Below are positions 16,466 to 23,831 of a stretch of DNA of 39,520 nt, piece by piece. The notes beneath the pieces are model-generated. The model was not told where the DNA came from. It was given only the letters and a program-made list of their open reading frames with translations, and did not search any database. The first letter of the stretch is position 1. The number at the start of each line of letters is the position of its first letter. The stretch covers positions 1-39,520 of the forward strand of contig CANHJD010000005.1 in NCBI GenBank assembly GCA_947461145.1, read 5' to 3'. Source of the DNA: Bacteriovoracaceae bacterium (GTDB lineage Bacteria; Bdellovibrionota; Bacteriovoracia; Bacteriovoracales; Bacteriovoracaceae). Made by a program: the position numbers and the translations under genes.

Positions 16466-19207
16466 TTGAGCAGTGAAATTACGTCTCTTTATCAAGACAT
16501 TCGTTCAAGTCTTGATATCTCTAGAAAAGCTTTAATTACAACTAGTATCCTGGAAGACGATGAGTCTTCCGGGATACGTTCTTTAGATGATGCTTTAATT
16601 GTCCTGGCCACTCTTGAGTCCATAGCAATTGAGGCCAATCAACTGATTACTACTCATTCCTCTTTAGAGTCTTTATTTGAAAAGAATTTTGGTAAGGCTC
16701 GCGAGCTTTATGATCGCGAATCAATTATTGAAACTGCCCTTGTTGAGGATTTTATTTTTCCTTCGACTTCGAATTATTCGTTTTTAGTTGATGGTCAATT
16801 TAGTGCAGAAGTCGCAATTTCGTATAAAGATATTTTCAAGGCATGGACTGAGGAAAGAGTTCAAAAGCACACAAAGACTCAGGAATTGGTTAAAAATAAC
16901 TTTGAATTAAAACTTAATGACAGAGATCTTACGTGTCAGTGTGTTCAGTGCTTAGGGGATTATCGCACTCAGGTGAGAGAATCTGTATTTAATCTTCAGT
17001 CTGAACTCATCGATAAGACTGAGGACAAACTTCACGAATGGGTTTTAACGAAGAAAATTGCAGATATTTCCGGATCTGTATTTAATCTCAAAAGAGATTT
17101 GGAAAAAAACTTTCATCTAATGCGAAATAAGCTTAAACGTTCCTCTGTGAATAAACTTGAGAACGAAGTCAAAGCGCATTTTCGTACGAAATTCGGAACA
17201 AAATCAGACTTAGGAAAAGTTTATAAAGAAAAATTAAATGTATTCTTTAACACACTTTTGGTTGAACTCGGTCTTAAGCCTGAGCTCGTTTCACCTGAAG
17301 AGTATGATCGGTTTTACCTTCAGCTTGAAACAAATATTTGGAAGGGCGAACTTTTTCTAAGAAAAGAGTTTGAGCGCTTTATCCAGTCTATTCTTGCGCT
17401 TAAGAGAAAAGATGTTTCTTCTACAATTCTTCGAGACTATTTGGGCCAATTCTGGCTCCACGCAGAAGCTCGTCGAATCAATCGAAAAATTGTGTATCAC
17501 ATGGGTCCCACAAACTCTGGAAAAACCTATCACGCTATCGAGGCCCTATGTCAGGCGAAAAAGGGATGCTACCTCGCGCCCCTAAGATTATTGGCTTCAG
17601 AACTTTTCGATACAATGAACCAAAAAGGTGTCAAAACAACTTTACTGACAGGTGAAGAAGTTATTGAGATCCCAGATACAACTCACTATTCATCCACAAT
17701 TGAAATGGCAAAGCTCCAGGAGCGATTTGATTGTTGTGTGATTGATGAGATTCAAATGCTGACTGACCCTCAAAGAGGCTGGGCATGGACAAGGGCCCTT
17801 GTTAATATTCAGGCCGATGAAATTCATATCTGTGGTGACCACTCTGTTCTTGAGCTTGTGAAGCAAGTTCTTGCCCTTTGTGGGGATACTTTAGAAGTTC
17901 GTGAATATACGAGAATGACTGAGTTAAAAGTGATGGAACAACAAATTCCTCTCTCACAACTTGAAAAAAACGATGCCCTAATTGTTTTCTCCCGTCGAAA
18001 TGCACTGAAGTATAAAGCAGATTTAGAAGAACTCGATTTTAAGGTTTCAATTGTATACGGCAGACTTTCTCCTGAGGTTCGGCGTGAGCAGGCGCGAAAA
18101 TTTGATGAAGGAGAAACCGATATTATGGTTTCGACCGACGCCATTGCTATGGGAATGAACTTACCAGTAAAAAGAATAGTTTTTTCTGCTCTTTCTAAAT
18201 TTATAGATGATAAAGAAAATCCATTAACTTTTAGTGAGATTAAGCAAATTGCAGGTCGAGCAGGAAGATTTAAAAGGTTTCCTGTTGGCCATGTAACAAC
18301 TCTTAATAGAGTCGAAGATGGTTTAAGAACTCTAAAAAATGCTCTTGCACATCATCTCTCTCAGAGTGATAAGGCCATGGTTGGGCCAGATCTTGATATT
18401 TTTAAAAGTGTCAATCATGCTCTTGAATCAAATTCTCTTCCTATTCTTTCTTTGTCCGAGTTCCTTAGATTGTTCAATACAATGACATTTCAAAAGCCAT
18501 TCTATTGTGTCGATATGAAGGAAATGATTGAGCTTGCGGAAATGGTTGAAGCTGCCGATGAGGATAGAACTTTAAATTACGCTGAAATTTTTGGATTTGC
18601 CTGTGCACCAGTTAACTTAGGTCTAATAGAGCATGTTCAGTATTATCTTTGGATTTTGAATCATTATGTAGGAAGCCAAGAGATTGTGAACGAACCGATT
18701 GATGATAAATCTGATAATATTGATTACTTAGAAACATCTATAAAATGCGTAGAACTTTATCAGTGGCTCTCTCGGCATTTTGATAATAAAAATTTCAATT
18801 TTGATGAAAAACTTCTTCTTGAAAATAAGTCTAAAGCAATTGAGCGCCTAAATGAGCTCCTTTCAGATAAAATAGGCAAGTCTTGTTCAAGCTGTGGCTG
18901 TAAAATGCCGGCCAATTCCCGCTTCAATATTTGTGAAGAGTGCTTTTCTAGCCGTAAATTTGGCCGTCGTGCACGACCTGGTCAGGGGCAGGAGAAGAGA
19001 GAAAATGGACGAGATCAGGGTGACAGAAAAAAAGAACAATTTAGTCGTTCTCGCTCTAGGCCTCAACAAGCTGAAAAAGAAAATAGAGATGAAAATAGGA
19101 AGCCATCATCTCAGGCCAAAAGACCTAGTAGTGGTACAAAGAGTGGCTTTAAAAAACCGGCCGGTGCCAAGAAAAATGCAGCTTCGGCTTTTCGTAAACA
19201 CCGCTAG
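16466..19207 (+). CDS. Suv3-like DExH-box RNA helicase with zinc-ribbon-like C-terminus
   Basis: A 913-residue helicase. The core resembles the mitochondrial SUV3 family: Walker A GPTNSGKT (347-354), CYLAPLRLLASE (motif Ia), LLTGEE, motif II DEIQ (427-430), motif III-like ICGDHS, then IVFSRR, VSTDAIAMGMNLP and QIAGRAGRF in the second RecA domain. Suv3 enzymes unwind RNA for exonucleolytic decay. The ~340-residue N-terminal region is helical and has a Cys cluster C157-Q-C159-V-Q-C162. The C-terminus has C807-x2-C810...C823-x2-C826, a likely zinc site, and then a ~80-residue Arg/Lys/Gln-rich disordered tail. Start: TTG 16466, with AGGAAG 10 bases upstream; no in-frame ATG is close. It heads a tight run with the ferritin-like and ATP-grasp-like genes. 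Confidence 0.88.
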   Translation: MSSEITSLYQDIRSSLDISRKALITTSILEDDESSGIRSLDDALIVLATLESIAIEANQLITTHSSLESLFEKNFGKARELYDRESIIETALVEDFIFPSTSNYSFLVDGQFSAEVAISYKDIFKAWTEERVQKHTKTQELVKNNFELKLNDRDLTCQCVQCLGDYRTQVRESVFNLQSELIDKTEDKLHEWVLTKKIADISGSVFNLKRDLEKNFHLMRNKLKRSSVNKLENEVKAHFRTKFGTKSDLGKVYKEKLNVFFNTLLVELGLKPELVSPEEYDRFYLQLETNIWKGELFLRKEFERFIQSILALKRKDVSSTILRDYLGQFWLHAEARRINRKIVYHMGPTNSGKTYHAIEALCQAKKGCYLAPLRLLASELFDTMNQKGVKTTLLTGEEVIEIPDTTHYSSTIEMAKLQERFDCCVIDEIQMLTDPQRGWAWTRALVNIQADEIHICGDHSVLELVKQVLALCGDTLEVREYTRMTELKVMEQQIPLSQLEKNDALIVFSRRNALKYKADLEELDFKVSIVYGRLSPEVRREQARKFDEGETDIMVSTDAIAMGMNLPVKRIVFSALSKFIDDKENPLTFSEIKQIAGRAGRFKRFPVGHVTTLNRVEDGLRTLKNALAHHLSQSDKAMVGPDLDIFKSVNHALESNSLPILSLSEFLRLFNTMTFQKPFYCVDMKEMIELAEMVEAADEDRTLNYAEIFGFACAPVNLGLIEHVQYYLWILNHYVGSQEIVNEPIDDKSDNIDYLETSIKCVELYQWLSRHFDNKNFNFDEKLLLENKSKAIERLNELLSDKIGKSCSSCGCKMPANSRFNICEECFSSRKFGRRARPGQGQEKRENGRDQGDRKKEQFSRSRSRPQQAEKENRDENRKPSSQAKRPSSGTKSGFKKPAGAKKNAASAFRKHR
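16545..16577 (+). promoter_or_regulatory. 14-bp stem-loop early in the helicase coding sequence
   Basis: GTATCCTGGAAGAC (16545-16558) and GTCTTCCGGGATAC (16564-16577) pair over 14 positions with a single U-G wobble around the loop GATGA, about 80 bases after the start codon. Such a stable hairpin in the 5' part of an RNA helicase message could be a target for autoregulation. It could also be chance, as no T tract follows. Confidence 0.45.
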
Positions 19208-19209
19208 AT

Positions 19210-20025
19210 ATGAATTCTTATACTGAATTTGCGAAGACAATTCTTTTGGGAGAGTCACTGGAGGATAAACTTCATGATGCTCCTTTTGAATGGAGAGAGT
19301 GGCAGGATTTTAAGTTACCTAAATTACCAGCTCGAGCTGGACGTTTAGGTTTTTCAGATATTCAAATGAAATTTCCAAAGATTAATCGCCTTAATGAAGT
19401 TGATAAGAAGGCGATGGCCCTTCATAGTTTTGCGAACCATGAATTGCTTGCCATAGAGATGATGGCAGCTGCTTTATTAATTTATCCCCACGAAACTCAG
19501 GATGATTTGCGATTCAAGAAGGGAATATTAAGCGCCTTAAAGGATGAGCAAAAGCATTTAGGACTTTATATTAATCGTCTTAATGAGTTGGGTTATAGTT
19601 TTGGGGATTTTCCTTTGAATGACTTTTTTTGGCGTCAGATGGAAAAGTTAAAAACAGCAAGTCAGTATACTGCAGTGATGGCATTAACTTTTGAGGCTGC
19701 AAATTTAGACTTTGCTCAGTACTATGCAAATATATTTAGAAATCTTGGAGATAATGAAACGGCAAAAGTTTTAGATATTGTTTTAGAAGATGAGCTTTCT
19801 CACGTGGCATTTGGCGCTTTTTGGATGAAGCGATGGCGTAATGATGAAAAACTTTGGGATTATTATGTTTCAAGTTTGCCATGGCCTTTAACACCTGCAC
19901 GCAGCAAAGGAATCTCCTTTGACCCAAAAATTCATGGGAAAGCGGTTAATGACGAAGAATTTATTTCCTCTCTTGTTCAATTTGAAGATCATTTTGAAAT
20001 TACTAAAAGACCTACTTTAAAATGA
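19210..20025 (+). CDS. DUF455-family ferritin-like (putative diiron) protein
   Basis: A 271-residue helical protein of the DUF455 group, distantly related to the tRNA hydroxylase MiaE and other ferritin-like enzymes. Candidate diiron ligands are Glu78 (ANHELLAIE), Glu113 and His116 (DEQKH), Glu162 (FEAANLDF), and Glu195 and His198 (DELSH): two E-x2-H motifs plus two further Glu, as in four-helix-bundle diiron sites. The substrate is unknown. It starts 3 bases after the helicase stop with no clear Shine-Dalgarno, suggesting translational coupling, and its stop overlaps the next start by four bases (ATGA). The placement between a helicase and an ATP-grasp-like protein suggests a shared modification pathway; this is inference. 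Confidence 0.82.
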   Translation: MNSYTEFAKTILLGESLEDKLHDAPFEWREWQDFKLPKLPARAGRLGFSDIQMKFPKINRLNEVDKKAMALHSFANHELLAIEMMAAALLIYPHETQDDLRFKKGILSALKDEQKHLGLYINRLNELGYSFGDFPLNDFFWRQMEKLKTASQYTAVMALTFEAANLDFAQYYANIFRNLGDNETAKVLDIVLEDELSHVAFGAFWMKRWRNDEKLWDYYVSSLPWPLTPARSKGISFDPKIHGKAVNDEEFISSLVQFEDHFEITKRPTLK

Positions 20026-21086
20026 GTTCAGTAAGAGTCAATGCAGATTATGAAATGGAGCTCTTTGGCCAAAGCAGGGCCCCTGCCATTGTGAATCAAT
20101 CTCTTGAATTTCTGGCGTTCTTTCTAACTGAAAAACCAGTTTTTACCAAAAAGGTTTATAGTCCAGAATATTTAGATTATGTGGAAAGCATTAGTGGTCA
20201 TAGACCTCAAGCAGTATCGGCAGGAGAGTTTGAGAATTACTGGGGAGCTTTAAAAAATCTTGAATTAGAAAGATGGTGGAACTCAAAAATCACGACGACG
20301 GAATTTGTTATAAATCAAGGCTGGTGTCACCAGACTTTTATCCTTAAAGATTTGTCTGATGTTCAAGAAGTGAAGTGGGAAAGAGATTATTTATTAAAAG
20401 ATCCTTTTGGGATGTCAGGTCAGAGGTTTCGGATCCTTTATCAATATATGGGACTTAAAGATAAAATGATACTCATAGAAAATGCTCTGAAAAATGGACC
20501 AATTATTATGGAGCCTTTTTTAGATCGCAAATTTGATTTTTCTCAGTACGTTTTTCCAACTGAACAAAGAATTAGCTATGAAAATATTGTAGACAAAAAT
20601 TTTCAATATAAGGGCTCACTTTTTAATGATCTTGCTCTTCCAAACTATAAGTCATTCTCATTTTTTAATTTAATTCATGAGAGAGAATGGGAGATTTTCG
20701 AGCATCAAGTTCAAGAGATAGTAAATTTCTTTTCTAAGTATAAAAATGAACTTGGTTATTCTATTGATTCCTTTATTTTTGAAGAAGATGATATATTAAA
20801 AATTCGTCCCCTAAGCGAAGTGAATTATCGTCGCACGATGGGGAGAATCGCTTACGAATTAGCTCTTCGTTATGGCGAGATTCACAATTGGAGTATGCTC
20901 ACTTTAGTTAAGAATAACCCTAAAATTAATCTCAGAAAGAAACTCGAGAGCTACCTTGAAAATAATCACTTAATACTTCTTTCGCCTGGGGATACTAGAT
21001 TCGAAATTATTTTACTGCTCGCTGAAGACAAAAGTGAAGGGAAGAAATTAATGACTACGATCAATGAGTTACTGTCTAACTGCTAG
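20022..21086 (+). CDS. ATP-grasp-like protein of unknown substrate
   Basis: A 354-residue protein I cannot assign to a named family. It has ATP-grasp hallmarks: K126 in YLLKDPFGMSGQRFR (nucleotide-binding lysine and glycine-rich loop, 123-137), a strand ending in IIMEPFLDR with Glu164, and near the C-terminal end SIDSFIF (Asp249) followed by IRPLSEVNYRRTMG, which fits the magnesium-binding 'E-x-N-x-R' motif (Glu266, Asn268, Arg270). ATP-grasp enzymes join a carboxylate to an amine or thiol through an acyl phosphate. It is coupled to the ferritin-like gene by a 4-base overlap, and its 3' end overlaps the convergent aldolase-like gene by 18 bases. Confidence 0.7.
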   Translation: MSSVRVNADYEMELFGQSRAPAIVNQSLEFLAFFLTEKPVFTKKVYSPEYLDYVESISGHRPQAVSAGEFENYWGALKNLELERWWNSKITTTEFVINQGWCHQTFILKDLSDVQEVKWERDYLLKDPFGMSGQRFRILYQYMGLKDKMILIENALKNGPIIMEPFLDRKFDFSQYVFPTEQRISYENIVDKNFQYKGSLFNDLALPNYKSFSFFNLIHEREWEIFEHQVQEIVNFFSKYKNELGYSIDSFIFEEDDILKIRPLSEVNYRRTMGRIAYELALRYGEIHNWSMLTLVKNNPKINLRKKLESYLENNHLILLSPGDTRFEIILLLAEDKSEGKKLMTTINELLSNC

Positions 21087-21686
21087 TTGACGATAGATAT
21101 CTAAAATATTTTTTCCAGTATCTTCGACAGTCATACCAAAAGAGATAATTCCATCCTCTTGCCCCTTAATTAAAAAGATTCCAGAGTTCTTTTTATCTAA
21201 GAGATTTGCCACGGCATTGGCCATATCCTGGGATCCATATGCAACATCTTCATTAATAGAATCAATTTTTCTATTTTTAAGCATTTGCCGTAAGCTTTGA
21301 TGATGAACATGGAAAATGCACTGTATCGATGGATTCGCCAAGTAGATACCGTAGTGGGTTAGGGATTCACTTGATGGAGGGATGAGGCCTTCGGCCGTCA
21401 CTGACCCTCTCTTTAAGTCGCACTCAATAACTTTAGTATAATGATGGGTCTGAAGGTGAGGCAAATGGCCAGTTTGGCTTCCAGTAATAACGAAAGTATT
21501 TCTATGCAGGCGATAAGAAAGATTTCCGTAGCCGATTTTCTCTGTCGGGTATTCGCCCACTAGACTAAGCCTATAAAAAAGTGCGCGCCATTTTTCTATA
21601 GCTATTACCTGATTTTGCTCTGGGGCCGGTGCCCTTTTGAGAGTAAGCCTGAATTTGATTTCACCTTCATCCCGAAGATTATTCAT
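21069..21686 (-). CDS. Class II aldolase/adducin-family protein
   Basis: A 205-residue protein of the class II (zinc) aldolase / sugar-phosphate epimerase fold. Motifs: GYGNLSYR (52-59), FVITGSQTG (65-73), the PSSESLTHYGIY block (104-115) and the first zinc pair H126-V-H128 in IFHVHH. The third zinc His normally lies in an 'N-H-G' segment; here the equivalent stretch is I-K-G-Q-E-D-G (173-179) with no His, so the metal site may use another residue or activity may be lost. The start ATG 21686 has AAGGA 6 bases upstream. The substrate is unknown. It is divergent from the repeat protein. Confidence 0.8.
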   Translation of the reverse strand: MNNLRDEGEIKFRLTLKRAPAPEQNQVIAIEKWRALFYRLSLVGEYPTEKIGYGNLSYRLHRNTFVITGSQTGHLPHLQTHHYTKVIECDLKRGSVTAEGLIPPSSESLTHYGIYLANPSIQCIFHVHHQSLRQMLKNRKIDSINEDVAYGSQDMANAVANLLDKKNSGIFLIKGQEDGIISFGMTVEDTGKNILDIYRQLAVRQ

Positions 21687-21717
21687 AATTAGTCCTTGAT
21701 CTCAGATGGAGATTTTA

Positions 21718-21745
21718 TTGCAAACTCCTCTAGGTATCTTATAAT
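21718..21745 (+). promoter_or_regulatory. Near-consensus sigma-70 promoter
   Basis: TTGCAA (21718-21723), a 16-base spacer and TATAAT (21740-21745). The -10 box overlaps the ATG at 21744, the most natural start for the downstream gene. Either this promoter is not used, or translation begins further downstream at a non-ATG codon. Confidence 0.5.
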
Positions 21746-22955
21746 GAGAATACTGGATAACCTATGGTTTATTCAAGATACATATCAAATTGGAGTAGTT
21801 ATCCTCGACAAGTTAATAAACGACCTCAAGGCCAAGCTTCCTTTAAAAAAGAAAGTTACCGAGGAAGAGATTGAAGACATTGAAGAAACCTCAAATGAGG
21901 ATACGGACCTTACAGATTCTCCTGACAATTCAGATAGAACAGATTTGACGGATATCAGTGAATTAGAAGGATTTGAGACTAACGATAAACCTCAAACATT
22001 TATTGATAAAATAAAATCTAAAATTATTCCTCCAAAAAAATCATCTAATAAAACTGATAAGGAAGAAGGCGACAATACAAAAGATCCTGCTGTAAAAAGA
22101 AAAGTTAATCCTGTGATTGTTGTTGCTGTGGTTATCGGTTTAGCTATTTTTTTGATGCCAGATGAGGAGGAAGCCCCTCAAGAGGCTCCAGTTGCATCTT
22201 CTTTTAAAAAACCTGAAAGAATAAAAAGGCCTAAACCTGAACAAGCTTCGACTGAAGGTCAGGTAAATCCCGAATCAACGGCTGCGCCAGTTGAAAGTAC
22301 TTCAGTTCCTGATACAACAGTCGCACCGACTGAAGCGACACCAACAGAACCAGTTGTTCCAGAATCGACAGTTGCAGAACCGACAGTTGTGGAACCGACA
22401 GTTGTGGAACCTACAGTTGTGGAACCCACGGTTGCAGAACCTACAGTTGTGGAACCGACAGTTGTGGAACCCACGGTTGTGGAACCCACGGTTGCAGAAC
22501 CGACAGTTGCTGAATCCGCAGAAACACCAGCTATAACTGAACCAGCTCCAGAAACAAATAATGATAGTGTAAGTGGAGAGGCTTCAGGATCTACAGATTC
22601 AGTCGAGGGACAAGTTGTTCAGACTCCGAGTGAAACTGATGTCACAGATAAGATTCTTGAAGACTTAGAAAAGCAAGTTAGTAAGGAGCAACCCAAAGAA
22701 GTTAAAAAAGAATATGTTTCCCCGCCTGATTACGAATATAAAGGTCGCGGACTCGTCTACAACTGTGCTGGAAAGCATTGGGCCTGTGTAGATGCTCCAA
22801 GCTATAAAACTTGTGAGGATAATTTTTCTTCTACAGGCTTCTTAAAAAAGAATAAGGAGTGCTACCCTTTCAATGTTTATGACTCAACAAAAGGGTGTGA
22901 GCTTATGCAGAACAGAGTGGTTTCTTCAAATGCGAAAACCGATTTTTGTAAGTGA
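21744..22955 (+). CDS. Single-pass membrane protein with EPTVV tandem repeats and Cys-rich C-terminal domain
   Basis: No family recognised. Layout: an acidic, lysine-containing cytoplasmic N-terminus, one membrane segment (VNPVIVVAVVIGLAIFLMP), a Pro/Thr/Val/Glu-rich stalk with nine EPTVV/EPTVA units, and a C-terminal domain with six cysteines (YNCAGKHWACVDAPSYKTC, ECYPF, CELMQ, ending DFCK). The stalk probably spans periplasm and presents the Cys-rich domain. The start is uncertain: ATG 21744 is used here with only a weak AGG upstream and with a consensus -10 box overlapping it. The frame is open from TTG 21696, and GGAG (21792-21795) precedes an in-frame ATC at 21801. No other in-frame ATG exists before the membrane segment. 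Confidence 0.75.
   Translation: MRILDNLWFIQDTYQIGVVILDKLINDLKAKLPLKKKVTEEEIEDIEETSNEDTDLTDSPDNSDRTDLTDISELEGFETNDKPQTFIDKIKSKIIPPKKSSNKTDKEEGDNTKDPAVKRKVNPVIVVAVVIGLAIFLMPDEEEAPQEAPVASSFKKPERIKRPKPEQASTEGQVNPESTAAPVESTSVPDTTVAPTEATPTEPVVPESTVAEPTVVEPTVVEPTVVEPTVAEPTVVEPTVVEPTVVEPTVAEPTVAESAETPAITEPAPETNNDSVSGEASGSTDSVEGQVVQTPSETDVTDKILEDLEKQVSKEQPKEVKKEYVSPPDYEYKGRGLVYNCAGKHWACVDAPSYKTCEDNFSSTGFLKKNKECYPFNVYDSTKGCELMQNRVVSSNAKTDFCK
22377..22511 (+). repeat. Nine 15-bp tandem repeats encoding EPTVV/EPTVA, with 60-bp higher-order unit
   Basis: Nine in-frame copies of a 15-base unit close to GAACCGACAGTTGTG. Copies 4 and 8 end GTTGCA, so the array reads as two 60-base blocks (22377-22436 and 22437-22496) of three VV units plus one VA unit, then one more copy. 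A diverged copy precedes it at 22362. The 15-base length keeps frame whatever the copy number, so length variation between strains is expected. Confidence 0.93.
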
Positions 22956-22959
22956 AAAA

Positions 22960-23682
22960 TTAAGCAGCGTTTTTATTAAATCTCTTATCCATTAGTGGTA
23001 TAAAAAATTCTTCTTCACCCTTCAATGCTTCTTTTCTCATTCCTTCAATGAAAAAGCGTACGAGCTTTGGATCAAACTGAGATCCTGAAAATTGAATGAG
23101 TTCATCGAAAGCAACTTCATAAGGAAGACCTTTACGATATGGTCTCGTTGAAGTCATTGCATCAAAAGTATCTGCAATTAAAATAATTCTTGCAGCTACT
23201 GGAATATCTTCACCTTTGAGTCCTAGTGGATATCCTTTACCATCATATCTTTCATGATGAAATCTTGCGTTCGCAGCAATTTTTTCAAATCCTGGATAGG
23301 ATTCAAGAATCTCGTAACTTTTCTCTGGATGCTTCTTCATAATTTCAAATTCATCTTCACTTAGTCTTGAAGGCTTGTTTAAAACTGCATCTGGTGTTCC
23401 AATTTTACCAATATCATGGAAAATAGCTGATAATTCTAGTTCGCGCATTTCATCAGGAGTTAATTTAAGCTCAGAGCCTGTAACAAGGGAAAAATAGGCC
23501 ACCCTCATACTGTGTCCAAAAGTGTAGCTATCTTTTACATCAAGTGCCTTCAGAATCACCCTTGCAGCCTGTTCACTAACTTCTCTGTTTTCTTTTTTGA
23601 GTTGTTCAATTTGTCCGGCCATTCCTAGCAGCGAAAGTGCTGTGTTGACGGATGGTAATTCAAAGACATTATTTTTCTTCAT
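22960..23682 (-). CDS. HD-GYP domain protein (putative cyclic-di-GMP phosphodiesterase)
   Basis: A 240-residue, almost single-domain protein. Canonical HD-GYP features are all present: HSMRVA (57-62), the metal pair H89-D90 in FHDIGKIGTPD, KHPEKSYEIL, H142-H143-E-R-Y-D-G-K-G-Y-P (GYP at 150-152) and DTFDAMTSTRPYR (171-183). No receiver or membrane domain is fused; the ~40-residue N-terminus is a short helix. With all catalytic residues intact, phosphodiesterase activity against c-di-GMP (or cGAMP) is likely. It is convergent with the repeat protein (4 bases apart) and divergent from the SpoIIE-like gene, so a shared signalling role is possible. Confidence 0.95.
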   Translation of the reverse strand: MKKNNVFELPSVNTALSLLGMAGQIEQLKKENREVSEQAARVILKALDVKDSYTFGHSMRVAYFSLVTGSELKLTPDEMRELELSAIFHDIGKIGTPDAVLNKPSRLSEDEFEIMKKHPEKSYEILESYPGFEKIAANARFHHERYDGKGYPLGLKGEDIPVAARIILIADTFDAMTSTRPYRKGLPYEVAFDELIQFSGSQFDPKLVRFFIEGMRKEALKGEEEFFIPLMDKRFNKNAA

Positions 23683-23710
23683 AAGTGATCCAACTCAATA
23701 GTTTAAGCAG

Positions 23711-23726
23711 GTACGGCAGACCGTAC
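23711..23726. promoter_or_regulatory. Inverted repeat in the HD-GYP / SpoIIE-like divergent region
   Basis: GTACGG and CCGTAC flank CAGA, a perfect 6-bp inverted repeat 19 bases upstream of the plus-strand promoter candidate and 29 bases upstream of the HD-GYP start. A possible operator. Confidence 0.3.
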
Positions 23727-23744
23727 ACGATGAATTCTCTTCGG

Positions 23745-23773
23745 TTGTTTTGCGGAAAAATAAACGCTAAAAT
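23745..23773 (+). promoter_or_regulatory. Candidate sigma-70 promoter for the SpoIIE-like gene
   Basis: TTGTTT (23745-23750), a 17-base spacer and TAAAAT (23768-23773), about 58 bases before the start codon. Confidence 0.5.
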
Positions 23774-23831
23774 AGTAGGGTCTCTCAAATTAGATTCAAC
23801 TTATTGAAAAGATTAGATTCAAGGTGCAGCC

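Noticed and set aside
22259..22511. Alternative reading frames across the 15-bp repeats on both strands (Gly-Ser-Thr-Thr-Val on the minus strand, Gln/Leu/Trp/Asn-rich on plus)
   Set aside because: A 15-base repeat without stops leaves several frames open. Only the EPTVV frame joins a membrane segment and a plausible Cys-rich domain.
22377..22511. Tandem repeat considered as a CRISPR array
   Set aside because: Units are contiguous 15-mers with no spacers and are in frame inside a coding region; no cas genes are present.
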